From the NCBI RefSeq assembly GCF_000753795.1, contig NZ_JPEO01000007.1, positions 124,001-188,000 on the forward strand: a stretch of DNA of 64,000 nucleotides, written 5' to 3'. Below the pieces are notes generated by a model. The model had not been told where the DNA came from, ran no database searches, and worked only from the letters and a program-made list of their open reading frames with translations. This DNA comes from Shewanella mangrovi. Its GTDB lineage: Bacteria; Pseudomonadota; Gammaproteobacteria; Enterobacterales; Shewanellaceae. The translations under genes and the position numbers were made by a program. Shown here in pieces: positions 47,349 to 57,062 of this stretch (the first letter of the stretch is position 1; every line of letters starts with the position of its first letter).

Positions 47349-47606
47349 ATGCACGTTGTTATTTTTGGTCGTCCAGGTTGCCCATACTGTGTCCGTGCGA
47401 AACAGTTAGCAGAGCAACTGACAGAGAAGCACGAAGATTTTAAATTCCGTTATGTCGATATCCATGAAGAAGGGATCACCAAAGCGGACTTATCCAAAAG
47501 TGTCGGTAAGCCAGTCGAAACTGTGCCTCAAATTTTTGTTGATAAACAGCCTATTGGCGGTTGCACTGAGTTTGAAGCCTTTGTTCGCGAGAACGCGATG
47601 CTTTAA
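47349..47606 (+). CDS. grxA: Glutaredoxin 1
   Basis: An 85-residue cytosolic dithiol glutaredoxin that uses glutathione to reduce ribonucleotide reductase, PAPS reductase and OxyR-type disulfides. The active site is Cys11-Pro-Tyr-Cys14 (GCPYC), the cis-proline loop is VETVPQIF, and GGCTEF binds glutathione. CAGGAG precedes the ATG. It lies 78 bp after radD and may be co-transcribed with it; a terminator follows. Confidence 0.96.
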   Translation: MHVVIFGRPGCPYCVRAKQLAEQLTEKHEDFKFRYVDIHEEGITKADLSKSVGKPVETVPQIFVDKQPIGGCTEFEAFVRENAML

Positions 47607-47625
47607 GTGGTTAAGTGCTTAAGTT

Positions 47626-47649
47626 AAGGCGCCTACGGGCGCTTTTTTG
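47626..47649 (+). terminator. Terminator of grxA
   Basis: AAGGCGCC and GGGCGCTT arms around a TAC-centred loop, then six Ts, 20 bp after the grxA stop. Confidence 0.83.
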
Positions 47650-47720
47650 TTATTCATAAACACAAAGACGCGATGCATAAACGGCGAATACAAGGAAGCA
47701 AGCTAAGGATTTTTATATCA

Positions 47721-47796
47721 TGGTGGGTCGTGAAGGATTCGAACCTTCGACCAATTGGTTAAAAGCCAACTGCTCTACCGACTGAGCTAACGACCC
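47721..47796 (-). tRNA. tRNA-Lys (UUU), copy 7 in transcription order
   Basis: A 76-nt cloverleaf with acceptor GGGTCGT/ACGACCC, anticodon TTT in TTGGCTTTTAACCAA, T loop GGTTCGAATCC and encoded CCA. It is the last copy transcribed; no clear terminator follows. Confidence 0.98.
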
Positions 47797-47819
47797 ATGA
47801 TAGGCGTGAATTAATTAGA

Positions 47820-47895
47820 TGGTGGGTCGTGAAGGATTCGAACCTTCGACCAATTGGTTAAAAGCCAACTGCTCTACCGACTGAGCTAACGACCC
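47820..47895 (-). tRNA. tRNA-Lys (UUU), copy 6 in transcription order
   Basis: Sequence identical to the other copies by eye; 23-bp spacer to the next gene downstream. Confidence 0.98.
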
Positions 47896-47916
47896 GTCTA
47901 ATTGGGTAATATGCAA

Positions 47917-47992
47917 TGGTGGGTCGTGAAGGATTCGAACCTTCGACCAATTGGTTAAAAGCCAACTGCTCTACCGACTGAGCTAACGACCC
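47917..47992 (-). tRNA. tRNA-Lys (UUU), copy 5 in transcription order
   Basis: Identical by eye; 21-bp spacer to the next gene downstream. Confidence 0.98.
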
Positions 47993-48015
47993 ATCATAGG
48001 CGTGAATTAATTAGA

Positions 48016-48091
48016 TGGTGGGTCGTGAAGGATTCGAACCTTCGACCAATTGGTTAAAAGCCAACTGCTCTACCGACTGAGCTAACGACCC
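48016..48091 (-). tRNA. tRNA-Lys (UUU), copy 4 in transcription order
   Basis: Identical by eye; 23-bp spacer, one base different from the other 23-bp spacer. Confidence 0.98.
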
Positions 48092-48112
48092 GTCTAATTG
48101 GGTAATATGCAA

Positions 48113-48188
48113 TGGTGGGTCGTGAAGGATTCGAACCTTCGACCAATTGGTTAAAAGCCAACTGCTCTACCGACTGAGCTAACGACCC
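48113..48188 (-). tRNA. tRNA-Lys (UUU), copy 3 in transcription order
   Basis: Identical by eye; 21-bp spacer identical to that between 47895 and 47917. Confidence 0.98.
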
Positions 48189-48216
48189 ATCTGGGATAAC
48201 CGACAAATCAAAAAAA

Positions 48217-48292
48217 TGGTGGGTCGTGAAGGATTCGAACCTTCGACCAATTGGTTAAAAGCCAACTGCTCTACCGACTGAGCTAACGACCC
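48217..48292 (-). tRNA. tRNA-Lys (UUU), copy 2 in transcription order
   Basis: Identical by eye; its 28-bp downstream spacer is unique in the array. Confidence 0.98.
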
Positions 48293-48308
48293 AACATAGG
48301 GTTTGAAA

Positions 48309-48384
48309 TGGTGGGTCGTGAAGGATTCGAACCTTCGACCAATTGGTTAAAAGCCAACTGCTCTACCGACTGAGCTAACGACCC
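48309..48384 (-). tRNA. tRNA-Lys (UUU), copy 1 in transcription order
   Basis: First gene of the array, about 55 nt after the predicted transcription start; its 16-bp downstream spacer is unique. Confidence 0.98.
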
Positions 48385-48446
48385 ATGCTCAAACTTCACA
48401 ACACGTTTTTAACTTCTATTTAAGCTGCCCCGCGTTGTGGGCGCCT

Positions 48447-48474
48447 ATAATACCGTTTTCAGTTTCTCATGCAA
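48447..48474 (-). promoter_or_regulatory. Promoter of the tRNA-Lys array
   Basis: On the minus strand TTGCAT (plus 48469-48474), 16-bp spacer, TATTAT (plus 48447-48452), then the GC-rich discriminator AGGCGCCC. It lies between the cpoB stop and the first tRNA, so the array need not depend on readthrough from tol-pal. Confidence 0.7.
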
Positions 48475-48549
48475 GCGTAAAATCTGCTTTTTTTATTGTT
48501 TGCCTGAAAAACAAACGAGGTGAAGTTTTTTTGGTTAATTGCTGTTAAA

Positions 48550-49290
48550 TCATGGCTTAATTGCCGCCAATTGTTGCTGCGCAATTCGTGCCGCAGCACT
48601 GCTCGCATACTCTCTCAACACTTGGTTATAGAAGTTGCGTGCCGCATTTTTATCATTCGACTTTTCAGCAATCATGCCCAATTTCACTAAAGAATCAGCG
48701 CGCTTGCCTGACTCCTTAAAATTGCTGACCACATTTTCAAATGCCACTTTAGCTTGTGTCAGATCGCCTTGGTTATAAAGCAGTTGCCCTAACCAGTAGT
48801 TAGCATTATCAGCAAAGGTCGAATTCGGGTATTGGCTAATAAAGCTTTTGAATGCCGGAATGGCTGCATCATACTTGCGCTGCTTCAGCACCAGATCTAC
48901 TGCTTGCTGATAGGCATCTGTTTCAGACAGAGACGAAGGCGTTGAGCCCGTGGTCGCGGTAACACTCTGTTGAGCTGGCACACTGTTAGCAGTGCCGCTG
49001 GTGCCCAGCTTGGCGATTTCATCGTAAAGCTGACGTTGACGCTGCAACATTTGCTGAATTTGGTAGTTCTGTTGTTCAGTTAATCCCCGTAAATCCAACA
49101 CTTCTTGCTGCAGAGAATCAAGACGTTGCTGCATATCGACTTCGGATTGCTGACGCGCTTTGATGATACGCTCCAATCTGGCGATACGGTCGGCGGTGCT
49201 ACCACCGCCCCCCACTTCTTCTACCGGTGCAGGCGCTGCTTGCGCAGCACCAGTCAGCAACAGTGCAACGGCGATAAGTGATTTTTTCAT
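48550..49290 (-). CDS. cpoB: Cell division coordinator CpoB (YbgF)
   Basis: A 246-residue periplasmic protein with a signal peptide ending AAQAA (about 19), an N-terminal trimerising coiled coil (about 30-95, Gln/Leu-rich heptads) and C-terminal TPR repeats (about 125-245, including YWLGQLLYNQGDLTQAKVAF). CpoB links peptidoglycan synthesis by PBP1B to Tol-driven outer-membrane constriction and binds TolA. It is last in the tol-pal operon, 12 bp after pal. As in E. coli, a tRNA-Lys cluster lies immediately downstream. Confidence 0.95.
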   Translation of the reverse strand: MKKSLIAVALLLTGAAQAAPAPVEEVGGGGSTADRIARLERIIKARQQSEVDMQQRLDSLQQEVLDLRGLTEQQNYQIQQMLQRQRQLYDEIAKLGTSGTANSVPAQQSVTATTGSTPSSLSETDAYQQAVDLVLKQRKYDAAIPAFKSFISQYPNSTFADNANYWLGQLLYNQGDLTQAKVAFENVVSNFKESGKRADSLVKLGMIAEKSNDKNAARNFYNQVLREYASSAAARIAQQQLAAIKP

Positions 49291-49302
49291 TGACTCTTAC
49301 CC

Positions 49303-49857
49303 TTAGTAAACCAACACTGCACGACGGTTTTTCGACTCACCTTCCTCTGAATGTGTCAGATCTGCAGGTTTTTCTTCACCATAACTGACAATACTCATTT
49401 GGCTTGGCAATACACCCAGACCTTGCATGTACTTAGCAACTGCCTTGGCACGACGTTCACCCAGTGCGATGTTGTATTCTGGAGTACCACGTTCGTCGGT
49501 GTGACCTTCAATCAATACTCGGACGTTTGGATGATTGGTCAGATAGTCCGCATGCGCTTCCAGCATCTTAGCGTAGTCTGGACGAATTTCGCTGCGGTCA
49601 AAATCAAAGTAAATCACGTTGTCCTGACGCAATTCCTGGAACTTCTGACGCTGTTGTTCTTCAGGAGACAACATTGGTGTTGCCCCCCCCATTTCAACGC
49701 CGCCATTCGCGCCCATGCCATTTGCGCCGTATTGACCAGCACCGCCTGTGGTGGCATCACCCGCAGTGGTATCAGTTTCTGAAGTCGAGCTACAGGCTGC
49801 CAGCGTCATCAGCGGTATAGCAACAGCCAATGTTTTTACAATCTTATTGAATTCCAT
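49303..49857 (-). CDS. pal: Peptidoglycan-associated lipoprotein
   Basis: A 184-residue outer-membrane lipoprotein. The lipobox LAAC places the lipidated Cys at residue 22. A Gly/Ala/Thr-rich linker (about 25-62) precedes the OmpA-like domain, whose mDap-binding signature is VLIEGHTDERGTPEYNIALG and RRAKAVAKYM. Pal anchors the outer membrane to peptidoglycan and is released by TolB. It lies 29 bp after tolB. Confidence 0.97.
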   Translation of the reverse strand: MEFNKIVKTLAVAIPLMTLAACSSTSETDTTAGDATTGGAGQYGANGMGANGGVEMGGATPMLSPEEQQRQKFQELRQDNVIYFDFDRSEIRPDYAKMLEAHADYLTNHPNVRVLIEGHTDERGTPEYNIALGERRAKAVAKYMQGLGVLPSQMSIVSYGEEKPADLTHSEEGESKNRRAVLVY

Positions 49858-49886
49858 TATCTATTCCTTTGTTTGAATCGTTCGTT

Positions 49887-51212
49887 TTATAAAAATGGTG
49901 ACCAAGCCGGAGACTTAACATCGCCCTCACCCGACGGTAAGCGAGCTTTAAAGCGCCCATCTACGGAGACAGCCGCTAACACCTGTTTGTTGCCATAGGT
50001 CGTACCATAAATCACCATAGTACCGTTAGGTGCTACGCTCGGTGACTCATCCAATTTGGTCGACGTCAGTACTTGCATGAAACGTGTTTTCAGATCCATT
50101 CGCGCAATATTGAACTTGCCGTTAGTGCGATTGACGAAAATAAGACTGCGCCCGTCTGGCGTGACGGTACCGCCAAGGTTCCATTCACCTTCAAAGGTTA
50201 AGCGTGTGACTTTGTTGGTTGCCAAATCCACTTGATATATCTGTGGGCGGCCACCGCGTTCGGAGGTAAACAATAGTGATTTACCATCGGGGAACCAAGA
50301 CGGTTCGGTATCGATGGCGTAATGATTGGTAACGCGCTTGAGTGCGCCAGTGGCGATATCAACTACGTAGATTTCAGGCTGGCCATCTTTTGACAAGGTT
50401 ACCGCCAGTTTTGTGCCATCAGGTGAAAAACTGGGTGAACCATTAATCCCTGGAAAGCTGGTCACTTTAACGCGAGTACGACTGTAGATGTCCTGAACAT
50501 AGATTTCTGCCTTCTTATTTTCAAAGCTAACATAAGCCAACTTACGCCCATCTGGCGACCAAGAAGGAGACATCAAAGGTTCAGGCGAACGCAGCAGCAT
50601 CTGTTCGTTGTAACCGTCATAATCCGCAATCATCAATTGATAAGCATTGGTTTGGCGATGATCAACCACGACATAGGCGATACGGGTTAAAAAAGCGCCT
50701 TTAATGCCAGTCAGCTTTTCATAAACAATGTCACTGATGCGGTGAGCATACTGGCGAAACTGTTCAGCACTAATTACGGTTTGACGGCTATCAAGCAGAT
50801 ATTCACTTTTCGGTTGCGGCCCGGCACCTTGCATCTGCGCTTTGACCAGATCAACCAGATCAAAACTCACCAAATACTGATTGGCACCATAAGGCTTTAC
50901 GGAACCCATCAATACGGCTTCGGCTGACACATTGCGCCACAGATCCGCGTTAAAATCGGCCAGCTGACCAATGGCGCGCTGTCCAAGTCCAGTTTCATCC
51001 AGTGGCTTAAAAGTACCACTGCGGGTTAAGTCCCCCGCAACCACCTCTGAAATAGATGATGGCGCTGGACCATTGCCCTGCCATACAAACGGCACGACGG
51101 CGATAGGACGAGCGGCATCAACGCCCTCGGTAATGACAATATCTAATGCTGCGAAAGATGGTTTCACCATCAATACGCAGAGCAACATCAGACCTTTGAC
51201 AAACGCTTTCAT
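49887..51212 (-). CDS. tolB: Tol-Pal system protein TolB
   Basis: A 441-residue periplasmic protein with a signal peptide (1-21, ending PSFAA), an N-terminal alpha/beta domain (about 25-165) and a six-blade beta-propeller (about 175-435) seen as repeated SPDG-type motifs ([39 protein letters not shown]). The propeller binds Pal, and the extreme N terminus binds TolA. It lies 9 bp after tolA. Confidence 0.97.
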   Translation of the reverse strand: MKAFVKGLMLLCVLMVKPSFAALDIVITEGVDAARPIAVVPFVWQGNGPAPSSISEVVAGDLTRSGTFKPLDETGLGQRAIGQLADFNADLWRNVSAEAVLMGSVKPYGANQYLVSFDLVDLVKAQMQGAGPQPKSEYLLDSRQTVISAEQFRQYAHRISDIVYEKLTGIKGAFLTRIAYVVVDHRQTNAYQLMIADYDGYNEQMLLRSPEPLMSPSWSPDGRKLAYVSFENKKAEIYVQDIYSRTRVKVTSFPGINGSPSFSPDGTKLAVTLSKDGQPEIYVVDIATGALKRVTNHYAIDTEPSWFPDGKSLLFTSERGGRPQIYQVDLATNKVTRLTFEGEWNLGGTVTPDGRSLIFVNRTNGKFNIARMDLKTRFMQVLTSTKLDESPSVAPNGTMVIYGTTYGNKQVLAAVSVDGRFKARLPSGEGDVKSPAWSPFL

Positions 51213-51221
51213 GGGACTCCT

Positions 51222-52190
51222 TTAATTAAACTCAGGTCTTACTTCCAGGTTAATCTCTTTCATCTGCTGATACACATCAGGCTCTTGCGACACAGGTAAA
51301 CGACCTGCTTTATTAATCGCGCTTTGTGCCGCACGGCAGACTTGTGGATCACCACTCAGGATACTCAAATTGGTCACAAAGCCGTCTGGGGCCAAGCGAA
51401 CCTGTACTTTACAGACTTTGCCGCGCATTGAATCATCTACCACTAGATTCCGTTGAATGGTAGAGGTGATCATAGCTTTGTACTTATCAACTTCACTAAG
51501 CAGTTGCCGAGAGCGTGCAGCGCTTAGCTGTGCCTGTTCGGCGGCAAGCGCTTGTTGCATTTCGAGTTCTTGCTGACGCTTAGCTTCTTCGGCTTTGCGC
51601 TTACGTTCCGCCTCTGCTCGCGCTTTACGCTCAGCTTCTTCGCGCGCCTTGCGCTCGGCTTCCGCCTTTTTCGCTGCAGCCTCTTCAGCTTTGCGTTTCG
51701 CCTCAGCTTTTTGAGCAGCTTCTTCAGCGGCCTTTTGTTCCTGCTCTTTCTGCTTACGCGCAGCTTCCGCTTTGGCCGCTTTGTCTTGCTCTTGCTGCTG
51801 TTTTATCCGTGCAGCTTCTGCCGCAGCAGCCGCTTTCTGAGTTTCAACTTCTTGCTGCTTACGCTGCTCGGCCAGCTTTTGAATACGCTGTTGCTCTTGT
51901 TCGCGCGCTTTACGAGCGTCATCAGCCTTACGATCTAGCTCTGCTTGCCGCTCACGTTCTTTGCGCGCTGCATCGGCTCTGTCTTGCTTGACCTTCTTAA
52001 CGTAGTCATCAACCTTACTTTGATCGACGGCGACCGCCTTTAACGCTTCAGGTTGCGGCGTATTATTGGCCGATGCCATAGGTGTCGGTTTTGAAGAAAA
52101 ATCGACATTCATCGCCAAAGCCCCAATCACACCGAGGTGCAACACCGCGGAGATAATGATCGGCACCTTCATATTCTGATTACCGGACAC
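51222..52190 (-). CDS. tolA: Tol-Pal system protein TolA
   Basis: A 322-residue bitopic protein. One N-terminal transmembrane helix (about 8-27, VPIIISAVLHLGVIGALAM) is followed by a long Ala/Lys/Glu-rich helical domain II (about 55-225) with degenerate KAEEAAxKA repeats, and a small C-terminal domain III (about 230-322) containing a Cys pair (GKVCKV, PQVCRAA). It spans the periplasm and carries the proton-motive-force signal from TolQR to TolB-Pal. It is shorter than E. coli TolA (421), mainly in the repeat domain. The repeat gives open antisense frames. Confidence 0.95.
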   Translation of the reverse strand: MSGNQNMKVPIIISAVLHLGVIGALAMNVDFSSKPTPMASANNTPQPEALKAVAVDQSKVDDYVKKVKQDRADAARKERERQAELDRKADDARKAREQEQQRIQKLAEQRKQQEVETQKAAAAAEAARIKQQQEQDKAAKAEAARKQKEQEQKAAEEAAQKAEAKRKAEEAAAKKAEAERKAREEAERKARAEAERKRKAEEAKRQQELEMQQALAAEQAQLSAARSRQLLSEVDKYKAMITSTIQRNLVVDDSMRGKVCKVQVRLAPDGFVTNLSILSGDPQVCRAAQSAINKAGRLPVSQEPDVYQQMKEINLEVRPEFN

Positions 52191-52191
52191 G

Positions 52192-52629
52192 CTAATTATC
52201 CTCCGGTGAGTCAGTCATTAAGCCAACTGAGGGTAAGCCAGCCTTTTTCAATGTCGCCATCAATTGGATGACCTTTTCGTAAGGAATTGCACGATCGCCT
52301 TTAACAACAACCGGGCGGTCAGGCTCCACATTTAAAAACGCTACGACTTGCGCGGTTGCATCTTGAACATCCGTAGCCGCTTTAATAGGGCTGGCGCCAT
52401 CAGTCACGTAGTAAGCGCCATCGGCATCAATCGACACGATGATCGGTGGCTTGCTATCAGCGGATAACGGCTCAGCTGAGGCCTGTGGCAAATCGACTTT
52501 CACGCCTTGCGACACAATCGGCGCCGTTACCATAAAGATGATCAACAGCACCAACATCACGTCGATGTACGGAACCACGTTGATTTCAGCGACCGGTCTG
52601 CGCCGCTTACGCTGGTATCCTTGGTTCAT
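52192..52629 (-). CDS. tolR: Tol-Pal system protein TolR
   Basis: A 145-residue ExbD/TolR-family protein with one transmembrane helix containing the essential proton-path Asp23 ([19 protein letters not shown]). The periplasmic domain (about 50-140) has [19 protein letters not shown]. It forms the TolQ-TolR motor. Its start overlaps the tolQ stop by 4 bp, and 1 bp separates it from tolA. Confidence 0.97.
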   Translation of the reverse strand: MNQGYQRKRRRPVAEINVVPYIDVMLVLLIIFMVTAPIVSQGVKVDLPQASAEPLSADSKPPIIVSIDADGAYYVTDGASPIKAATDVQDATAQVVAFLNVEPDRPVVVKGDRAIPYEKVIQLMATLKKAGLPSVGLMTDSPEDN

Positions 52630-53315
52630 GCTTCAGTCCTATCGCTATAGGCTTGACGGTGCAGAATACTGGAAAACTCTTCCATAAAGTTAGCGTAAGC
52701 CATTTCCAGCTTTTCTACTTGCGTTGAAAACCGGTTATAGGCAATAACGGCAGGAATTGCAGCAAACAAGCCCATCGCGGTTGCAATCAACGCTTCAGCA
52801 ATACCCGGTGCCACCATCGCTAACGTTGCATTTTGGACTGCGCCCAAGGCAATGAAGGCGTTCATAATCCCCCACACAGTGCCAAATAGACCGATATATG
52901 GACTGGTGGAGCCAATAGTTGCCAACAATGGTAGATGGGTTTCCATCTTTTCTAACTCTTTTGACAATGAGATACGCATTGCCCGGTAACTGCCATCCAT
53001 AATAGCTTCAGGCACTCTATGACTGGTTTTATTCAGGCGTGCATATTCTTTAAAACCCGACACAAACATGCTTTCCATACCAGCATTGCCATCTTGTCTA
53101 GCGGATAACTCTTGATAAAACTTATTCAGGTCGACACCGGACCAAAACTTCTCTTCAAATTTAGCCGCATTACGACGCGCCTCACCTAACACTCGACGAC
53201 GTTGCAGAATAACGCCCCACGAGACAATGGAGAGCGTCAACAATGTCAGCATGACGAATTTCACCAATAAGCTGGCTTGTAAGAACAGTCCAATAAACGA
53301 GATTTCAGCATTCAC
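52626..53315 (-). CDS. tolQ: Tol-Pal system protein TolQ
   Basis: A 229-residue ExbB/MotA-family inner-membrane protein with three helices (about 12-34, 135-157 and 170-192). The conserved [13 protein letters not shown] and [28 protein letters not shown] region carries the channel threonines (the segment is given here as landmarks GLFGTV and ALIATAMGL). It overlaps ybgC by 11 bp and tolR by 4 bp, so the operon is tightly coupled. Confidence 0.97.
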   Translation of the reverse strand: MNAEISFIGLFLQASLLVKFVMLTLLTLSIVSWGVILQRRRVLGEARRNAAKFEEKFWSGVDLNKFYQELSARQDGNAGMESMFVSGFKEYARLNKTSHRVPEAIMDGSYRAMRISLSKELEKMETHLPLLATIGSTSPYIGLFGTVWGIMNAFIALGAVQNATLAMVAPGIAEALIATAMGLFAAIPAVIAYNRFSTQVEKLEMAYANFMEEFSSILHRQAYSDRTEA

Positions 53316-53706
53316 CTTGCGTAAACTCCTGCAAAATGTGGGGCGGGATGGCGATGGGTTTCATTTTCGAGAGCGAAACAGATACAACGGTGACAATGGC
53401 GGCGCAATACACCTGGCCATCAGCGTCTACCAATTGCTGGTCAAAAATCAGCGAAGCGCGTTTTGTCTTAGCGACAGTGGTCACCACCTCAAATTGCTGC
53501 TCAAAGCGAGCCGCTTTGCGAAAATCGATTTCCGCATGACGCACGACAAATGCTAAATCATCAGCCAACAATTGCTGTTGACTGATACCTAATGCCCGTA
53601 ACCATTCAGTACGCGCGCGTTCAAAAAAGTTCAAATAGTTAGAGTGATAAACCACGCCACCGGCGTCGGTATCCTCGTAATAAACTGTTATCGGCCAGCG
53701 AAACAT
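53305..53706 (-). CDS. ybgC: Tol-Pal-associated acyl-CoA thioesterase
   Basis: A 133-residue hot-dog-fold thioesterase of the 4-hydroxybenzoyl-CoA class. The signature [17 protein letters not shown] contains catalytic Asp14. It hydrolyses short or medium acyl-CoA in vitro and is conserved as first gene of tol-pal operons; a link to phospholipid metabolism is suggested in the literature, but its physiological substrate is uncertain. A promoter for the operon should lie just upstream, but I could not define it. Confidence 0.95.
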   Translation of the reverse strand: MFRWPITVYYEDTDAGGVVYHSNYLNFFERARTEWLRALGISQQQLLADDLAFVVRHAEIDFRKAARFEQQFEVVTTVAKTKRASLIFDQQLVDADGQVYCAAIVTVVSVSLSKMKPIAIPPHILQEFTQGEC

Positions 53707-54564
53707 CTTTCTTGCTCGATCCCTGCCATAAATGAAGCCTACTATACCGATACGGCCAAGGATTGTGAATGGCAGAACGGCAAAGGAAGCACTAAGGCAT
53801 CCAGTTTATTTTTTTTAAGCTTAACCTTGGCTTAATCAGTATTTGTCGCCTGTAAGACAGATGGGAAATGTCGCTCAGTGTGTCGCACAGTAATTCCGAC
53901 GTTATTCATCGACAACGGCATTGATGCTGAGTGAATACAGTAGGGAAAACCGCGACAATTGCAAAGCGCTACCTTTATTAGTGAGCCTAGGACAGAAGAA
54001 GCTGACGACACTCAGTATATCGTCGAGCGGAGGTGCTTTTGTTTGTTATGCATTTTCGTTACGCAACGTTGGACTAGCGCTATACGAGTGTGACGACAGC
54101 CAAGCAAAAATCTGTTAACGGCATCAACAAAAATGGACCGTATTTCGACATAATTTGGCGGCGTGTTTCAAAAAGGTGAAGATTGTGACGAAGCAGTGAT
54201 TTTAGATGAATTAATTAAATTGATTATTTATGCATTTTTAGAGATTAATCGCTCAACCCCCCCACATATCAGCACTTTCAAGCAATCGATAAAACAATAA
54301 CTATTAATTTTTCTAATGTGAAACCGCAATTTTTCTCGTTTGTTGAAACCCAAAGGTAGGCCTAGAATGCACCACATGTTGAGAACGAGCTTACCTCTCA
54401 TATCAATCACAGGCGTGACAGCGGTAATTGATAATTCACGAAAGTTTGCTCTGGTTCTTATGCTTGACTTCCTTCCTTCAATTTGTTGATTGCGATAATT
54501 TTAGTTGCCCATTCGTTTGAATGGGCTTTTTTTTGTCCAGTGAAACGCTGGCAAGAAAAGCGGC
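53707..54564. other. 850-bp gap between ybgC and eda with an orphan plus-strand terminator
   Basis: No convincing gene. Open frames of about 60-65 codons (53921-54118 plus, 54228-54410 minus) lack ribosome-binding sites and recognisable sequence. The ybgC promoter must be at the left. At the right, 54507-54534 is a strong plus-strand terminator with no gene upstream of it, so a non-coding transcript is possible. Confidence 0.5.
54507..54534 (+). terminator. Orphan Rho-independent terminator
   Basis: GCCCATTC (54507-54514), loop GTTT, GAATGGGC (54519-54526) and eight Ts. The T tract is on the plus strand only, so it does not serve eda, which is on the minus strand and ends at 54565. Confidence 0.85.
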
Positions 54565-55206
54565 TTAAACGCCGCTCAACGCTTCTTGACAAAGTTTAGT
54601 GATATGTTCCCAGTCACCTGATTCCATCGCACTTACAGGGGCAATCCAGCTACCACCGATACAGTCAACGTTAGCAAGCTTGAGATAGTCACGATAGTTT
54701 TCTGGTGTAATACCACCTGTAGGACAGAAATGTACGCCTGACAACGGGCCGCCAAAGGCTTTCAAAGCACCGACGCCACCAGAGGCCTCTGCAGGGAAGA
54801 ACTTAAAGAACTGATACCCTTGGCTCAGGCCTTCCATCACCTCAGAAATACTCGCTACACCTGGGATAAGTGGAATTGTGCCAGCTTTACCTGCCGCCAG
54901 AATTGATGGGGTAGCTCCAGGCGTGATAGCAAACTGCGCGCCAGCATCCGTCGCTTGTTGCAGTTGTTCTGCGTTCAAAATGGTACCGGCGCCAACAACT
55001 GCTTCAGGCACTTCTTTGGCAATTTTACTGATGGCATCCAGTGCGCAATCGGTACGCAGCGTAACTTCCAGGACTCGAATACCACCAGCAACCAATGCTT
55101 GCGCTAAAGGAACTGCATGCTCAATTTTATTGATAACCATTACAGGAATCACAGGACTCAGCTTAAATACATCCTGAGGCTGCAGCGACCAGTTATTATT
55201 TGTCAT
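54565..55206 (-). CDS. eda: KDPG/KHG aldolase (2-keto-3-deoxy-6-phosphogluconate aldolase)
   Basis: A 213-residue class I aldolase that splits KDPG to pyruvate and glyceraldehyde-3-phosphate. Catalytic Glu47 ([10 protein letters not shown]) and Schiff-base Lys135 ([10 protein letters not shown]) are present, with the phosphate loop FCPTGGI. Last gene of zwf-pgl-edd-eda, 20 bp after edd. No terminator is seen on its own strand within the nearby gap. Confidence 0.97.
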   Translation of the reverse strand: MTNNNWSLQPQDVFKLSPVIPVMVINKIEHAVPLAQALVAGGIRVLEVTLRTDCALDAISKIAKEVPEAVVGAGTILNAEQLQQATDAGAQFAITPGATPSILAAGKAGTIPLIPGVASISEVMEGLSQGYQFFKFFPAEASGGVGALKAFGGPLSGVHFCPTGGITPENYRDYLKLANVDCIGGSWIAPVSAMESGDWEHITKLCQEALSGV

Positions 55207-55225
55207 TATTTTTGTTCCTTAACGC

Positions 55226-57052
55226 TTAATAGTATTCATCAACAGCACTGGTGCTACGCGCACCGGTTTCTGGACTAGAGAAGCTTGCTCTCATCGCAGA
55301 GAACAACTCACGTCCCATCCCATAACGTACATGTCTTAGCGGTACTTTTTCGGCCACACGCTGCGCTAATTCCAGTTCGTCTACCAGTAGCGAAATTTCA
55401 CCAGTTTCAGCATTAACCCGAATAATGTCACCGTCATGAACTTTGGCAATCAGACCACCATCAAGCGCTTCTGGTGTTAAGTGAATCGCTGCTGGCACTT
55501 TCCCCGAAGCCCCCGACATACGACCATCAGTCACCAACGCGACTTTATAGCCTTGGTCTTGCAATGAACCGAGGATAGGCGTCAGTTTATGCAATTCAGG
55601 CATGCCATTGGCTTGTGGCCCCTGTCCCTTAACGACAACCACACAATCGCGATTCAGCTCACCGGCTTTAAACATGCCGTCCAGCTTATTTTGGTCATCA
55701 ATGACAACTGCTGGCGCTTCGACAACACGATGTTCTGCTTTAACCGCAGACACCTTTATCACCGCACGTCCAAGGTTGCCTTTCAGCAATTTAAGTCCGC
55801 CATTAGGTTGGAACGCTTTAGTCACTGGCGCCAAAACTTCCGTATCAAGACTTTCGGTTGGGCCTTCAACCCACACCAAGCTGCCATCAATTAATTTCGG
55901 CTCTTTGGTGTAACGTTTCAGACCATAGCCAGCCACAGTGTTTACGTCTTCGTGCAACATGCCCGCATCGAGCAGTTCCTTCACCAAGAACGCCATACCA
56001 CCAGCTGCATGGAAATGGTTAATGTCCGCTTGACCGTTTGGATAAACACGCGCGAGCAAAGGCACCACGTTCGACAGCTCAGAAAAATCATCCCAATTGA
56101 TAATGATGCCAGCAGCGCGCGCAGCGGCAACCAAATGCATAGTCAGGTTGGTAGAACCACCGGTCGCTAACAACGCCACAATGCCATTTACAATGGATTT
56201 TTCATTCACCAACTCGCCGATAGGCGAATACTCCGTACCTAAGCTAGTAAGACGGCACACTTGGCGCGCAGCAGCTTGTGTAAGCGCCAGACGCAATGGA
56301 TCGTCAGGATTCACAAAAGACGAACCCGGCAACTGCAGCCCCATCACTTCGAGTACCAGTTGGTTACTGTTAGCCGTACCATAAAAAGTACAGGTACCAG
56401 CACTGTGGTAAGACTTAGATTCGGCTTCAAGCAGTGCCGCCCGGTCGACTTTACCTTGGGCAAACTGCTGACGTACGCGTGCTTTTTCTTTATTCGGAAT
56501 ACCTGAACGCATCGGTCCTGCTGGCACAAACAGCATAGGTAAATGACCAAAGCTCATAGCACCAATCAACAATCCGGGCACGATCTTGTCACAGATGCCG
56601 AGCAGCAATGCGCCGTCGAACATGTTGTGTGACAAACCAACAGCGGTGGCCATCGCAATCACTTCACGGCTGATCAAACTCAGTTCCATTCCTGGCTGAC
56701 CTTGCGTTACGCCGTCACACATCGCTGGCACACCGGCAGCCACCTGAGCAACACTGCCCACTTCCTGACACGCTTGCTTCAGAATCTGAGGATAGTGCTC
56801 GTACGGTTGATGTGCCGACAACATGTCGTTATAGGCTGTCACGATACCGATATTGGCTTTCGTCAGTTGCAGCAGTGCGTTTTTATCGTCTGCCGAACAC
56901 GCGGCAAATCCGTGAGCTAAGTTGCCACAGCTAAGGGAACTACGATATACCCCCTGCTCTTTGGCTTCGGCTATCGCAGCTAGGTACTTGCTACGATGCT
57001 CCTGACTACGGGCAATGATTCGATCGGTCACTGCCTGAATTGTTGCATGCAT
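55226..57052 (-). CDS. edd: 6-phosphogluconate dehydratase
   Basis: A 608-residue IlvD/Edd-family Fe-S dehydratase that makes KDPG from 6-phosphogluconate. Cluster cysteines are visible in [15 protein letters not shown] regions (about Cys42), [11 protein letters not shown] and [10 protein letters not shown]; the C-terminal [19 protein letters not shown] is the family signature. The defining Entner-Doudoroff gene; it lies 10 bp after pgl and 20 bp before eda. Confidence 0.97.
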   Translation of the reverse strand: MHATIQAVTDRIIARSQEHRSKYLAAIAEAKEQGVYRSSLSCGNLAHGFAACSADDKNALLQLTKANIGIVTAYNDMLSAHQPYEHYPQILKQACQEVGSVAQVAAGVPAMCDGVTQGQPGMELSLISREVIAMATAVGLSHNMFDGALLLGICDKIVPGLLIGAMSFGHLPMLFVPAGPMRSGIPNKEKARVRQQFAQGKVDRAALLEAESKSYHSAGTCTFYGTANSNQLVLEVMGLQLPGSSFVNPDDPLRLALTQAAARQVCRLTSLGTEYSPIGELVNEKSIVNGIVALLATGGSTNLTMHLVAAARAAGIIINWDDFSELSNVVPLLARVYPNGQADINHFHAAGGMAFLVKELLDAGMLHEDVNTVAGYGLKRYTKEPKLIDGSLVWVEGPTESLDTEVLAPVTKAFQPNGGLKLLKGNLGRAVIKVSAVKAEHRVVEAPAVVIDDQNKLDGMFKAGELNRDCVVVVKGQGPQANGMPELHKLTPILGSLQDQGYKVALVTDGRMSGASGKVPAAIHLTPEALDGGLIAKVHDGDIIRVNAETGEISLLVDELELAQRVAEKVPLRHVRYGMGRELFSAMRASFSSPETGARSTSAVDEYY

Positions 57053-57062
57053 GAGTTACTCC

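Larger units (their letters stand above)
47721..48112 (-). repeat. Two tandem 196-bp units, each holding two tRNA-Lys genes
   Basis: Units 47721-47916 and 47917-48112 each contain tRNA, 23-bp spacer, tRNA and 21-bp spacer. I see one base difference between units, in the 23-bp spacer. The three promoter-proximal copies have other spacers. Confidence 0.9.

Noticed and set aside
47721..48384. Second set of regularly spaced repeats
   Set aside because: Each is a full tRNA-Lys gene with encoded CCA.
51552..51991. Phe/Leu-rich open frame antisense to tolA
   Set aside because: It is the complement of the Ala/Lys/Glu repeat of TolA, which gives stop-free antisense frames.
53921..54410. Short open frames in the ybgC-eda gap
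   Set aside because: No start signals and no recognisable sequence; a non-coding transcript explains the terminator better.
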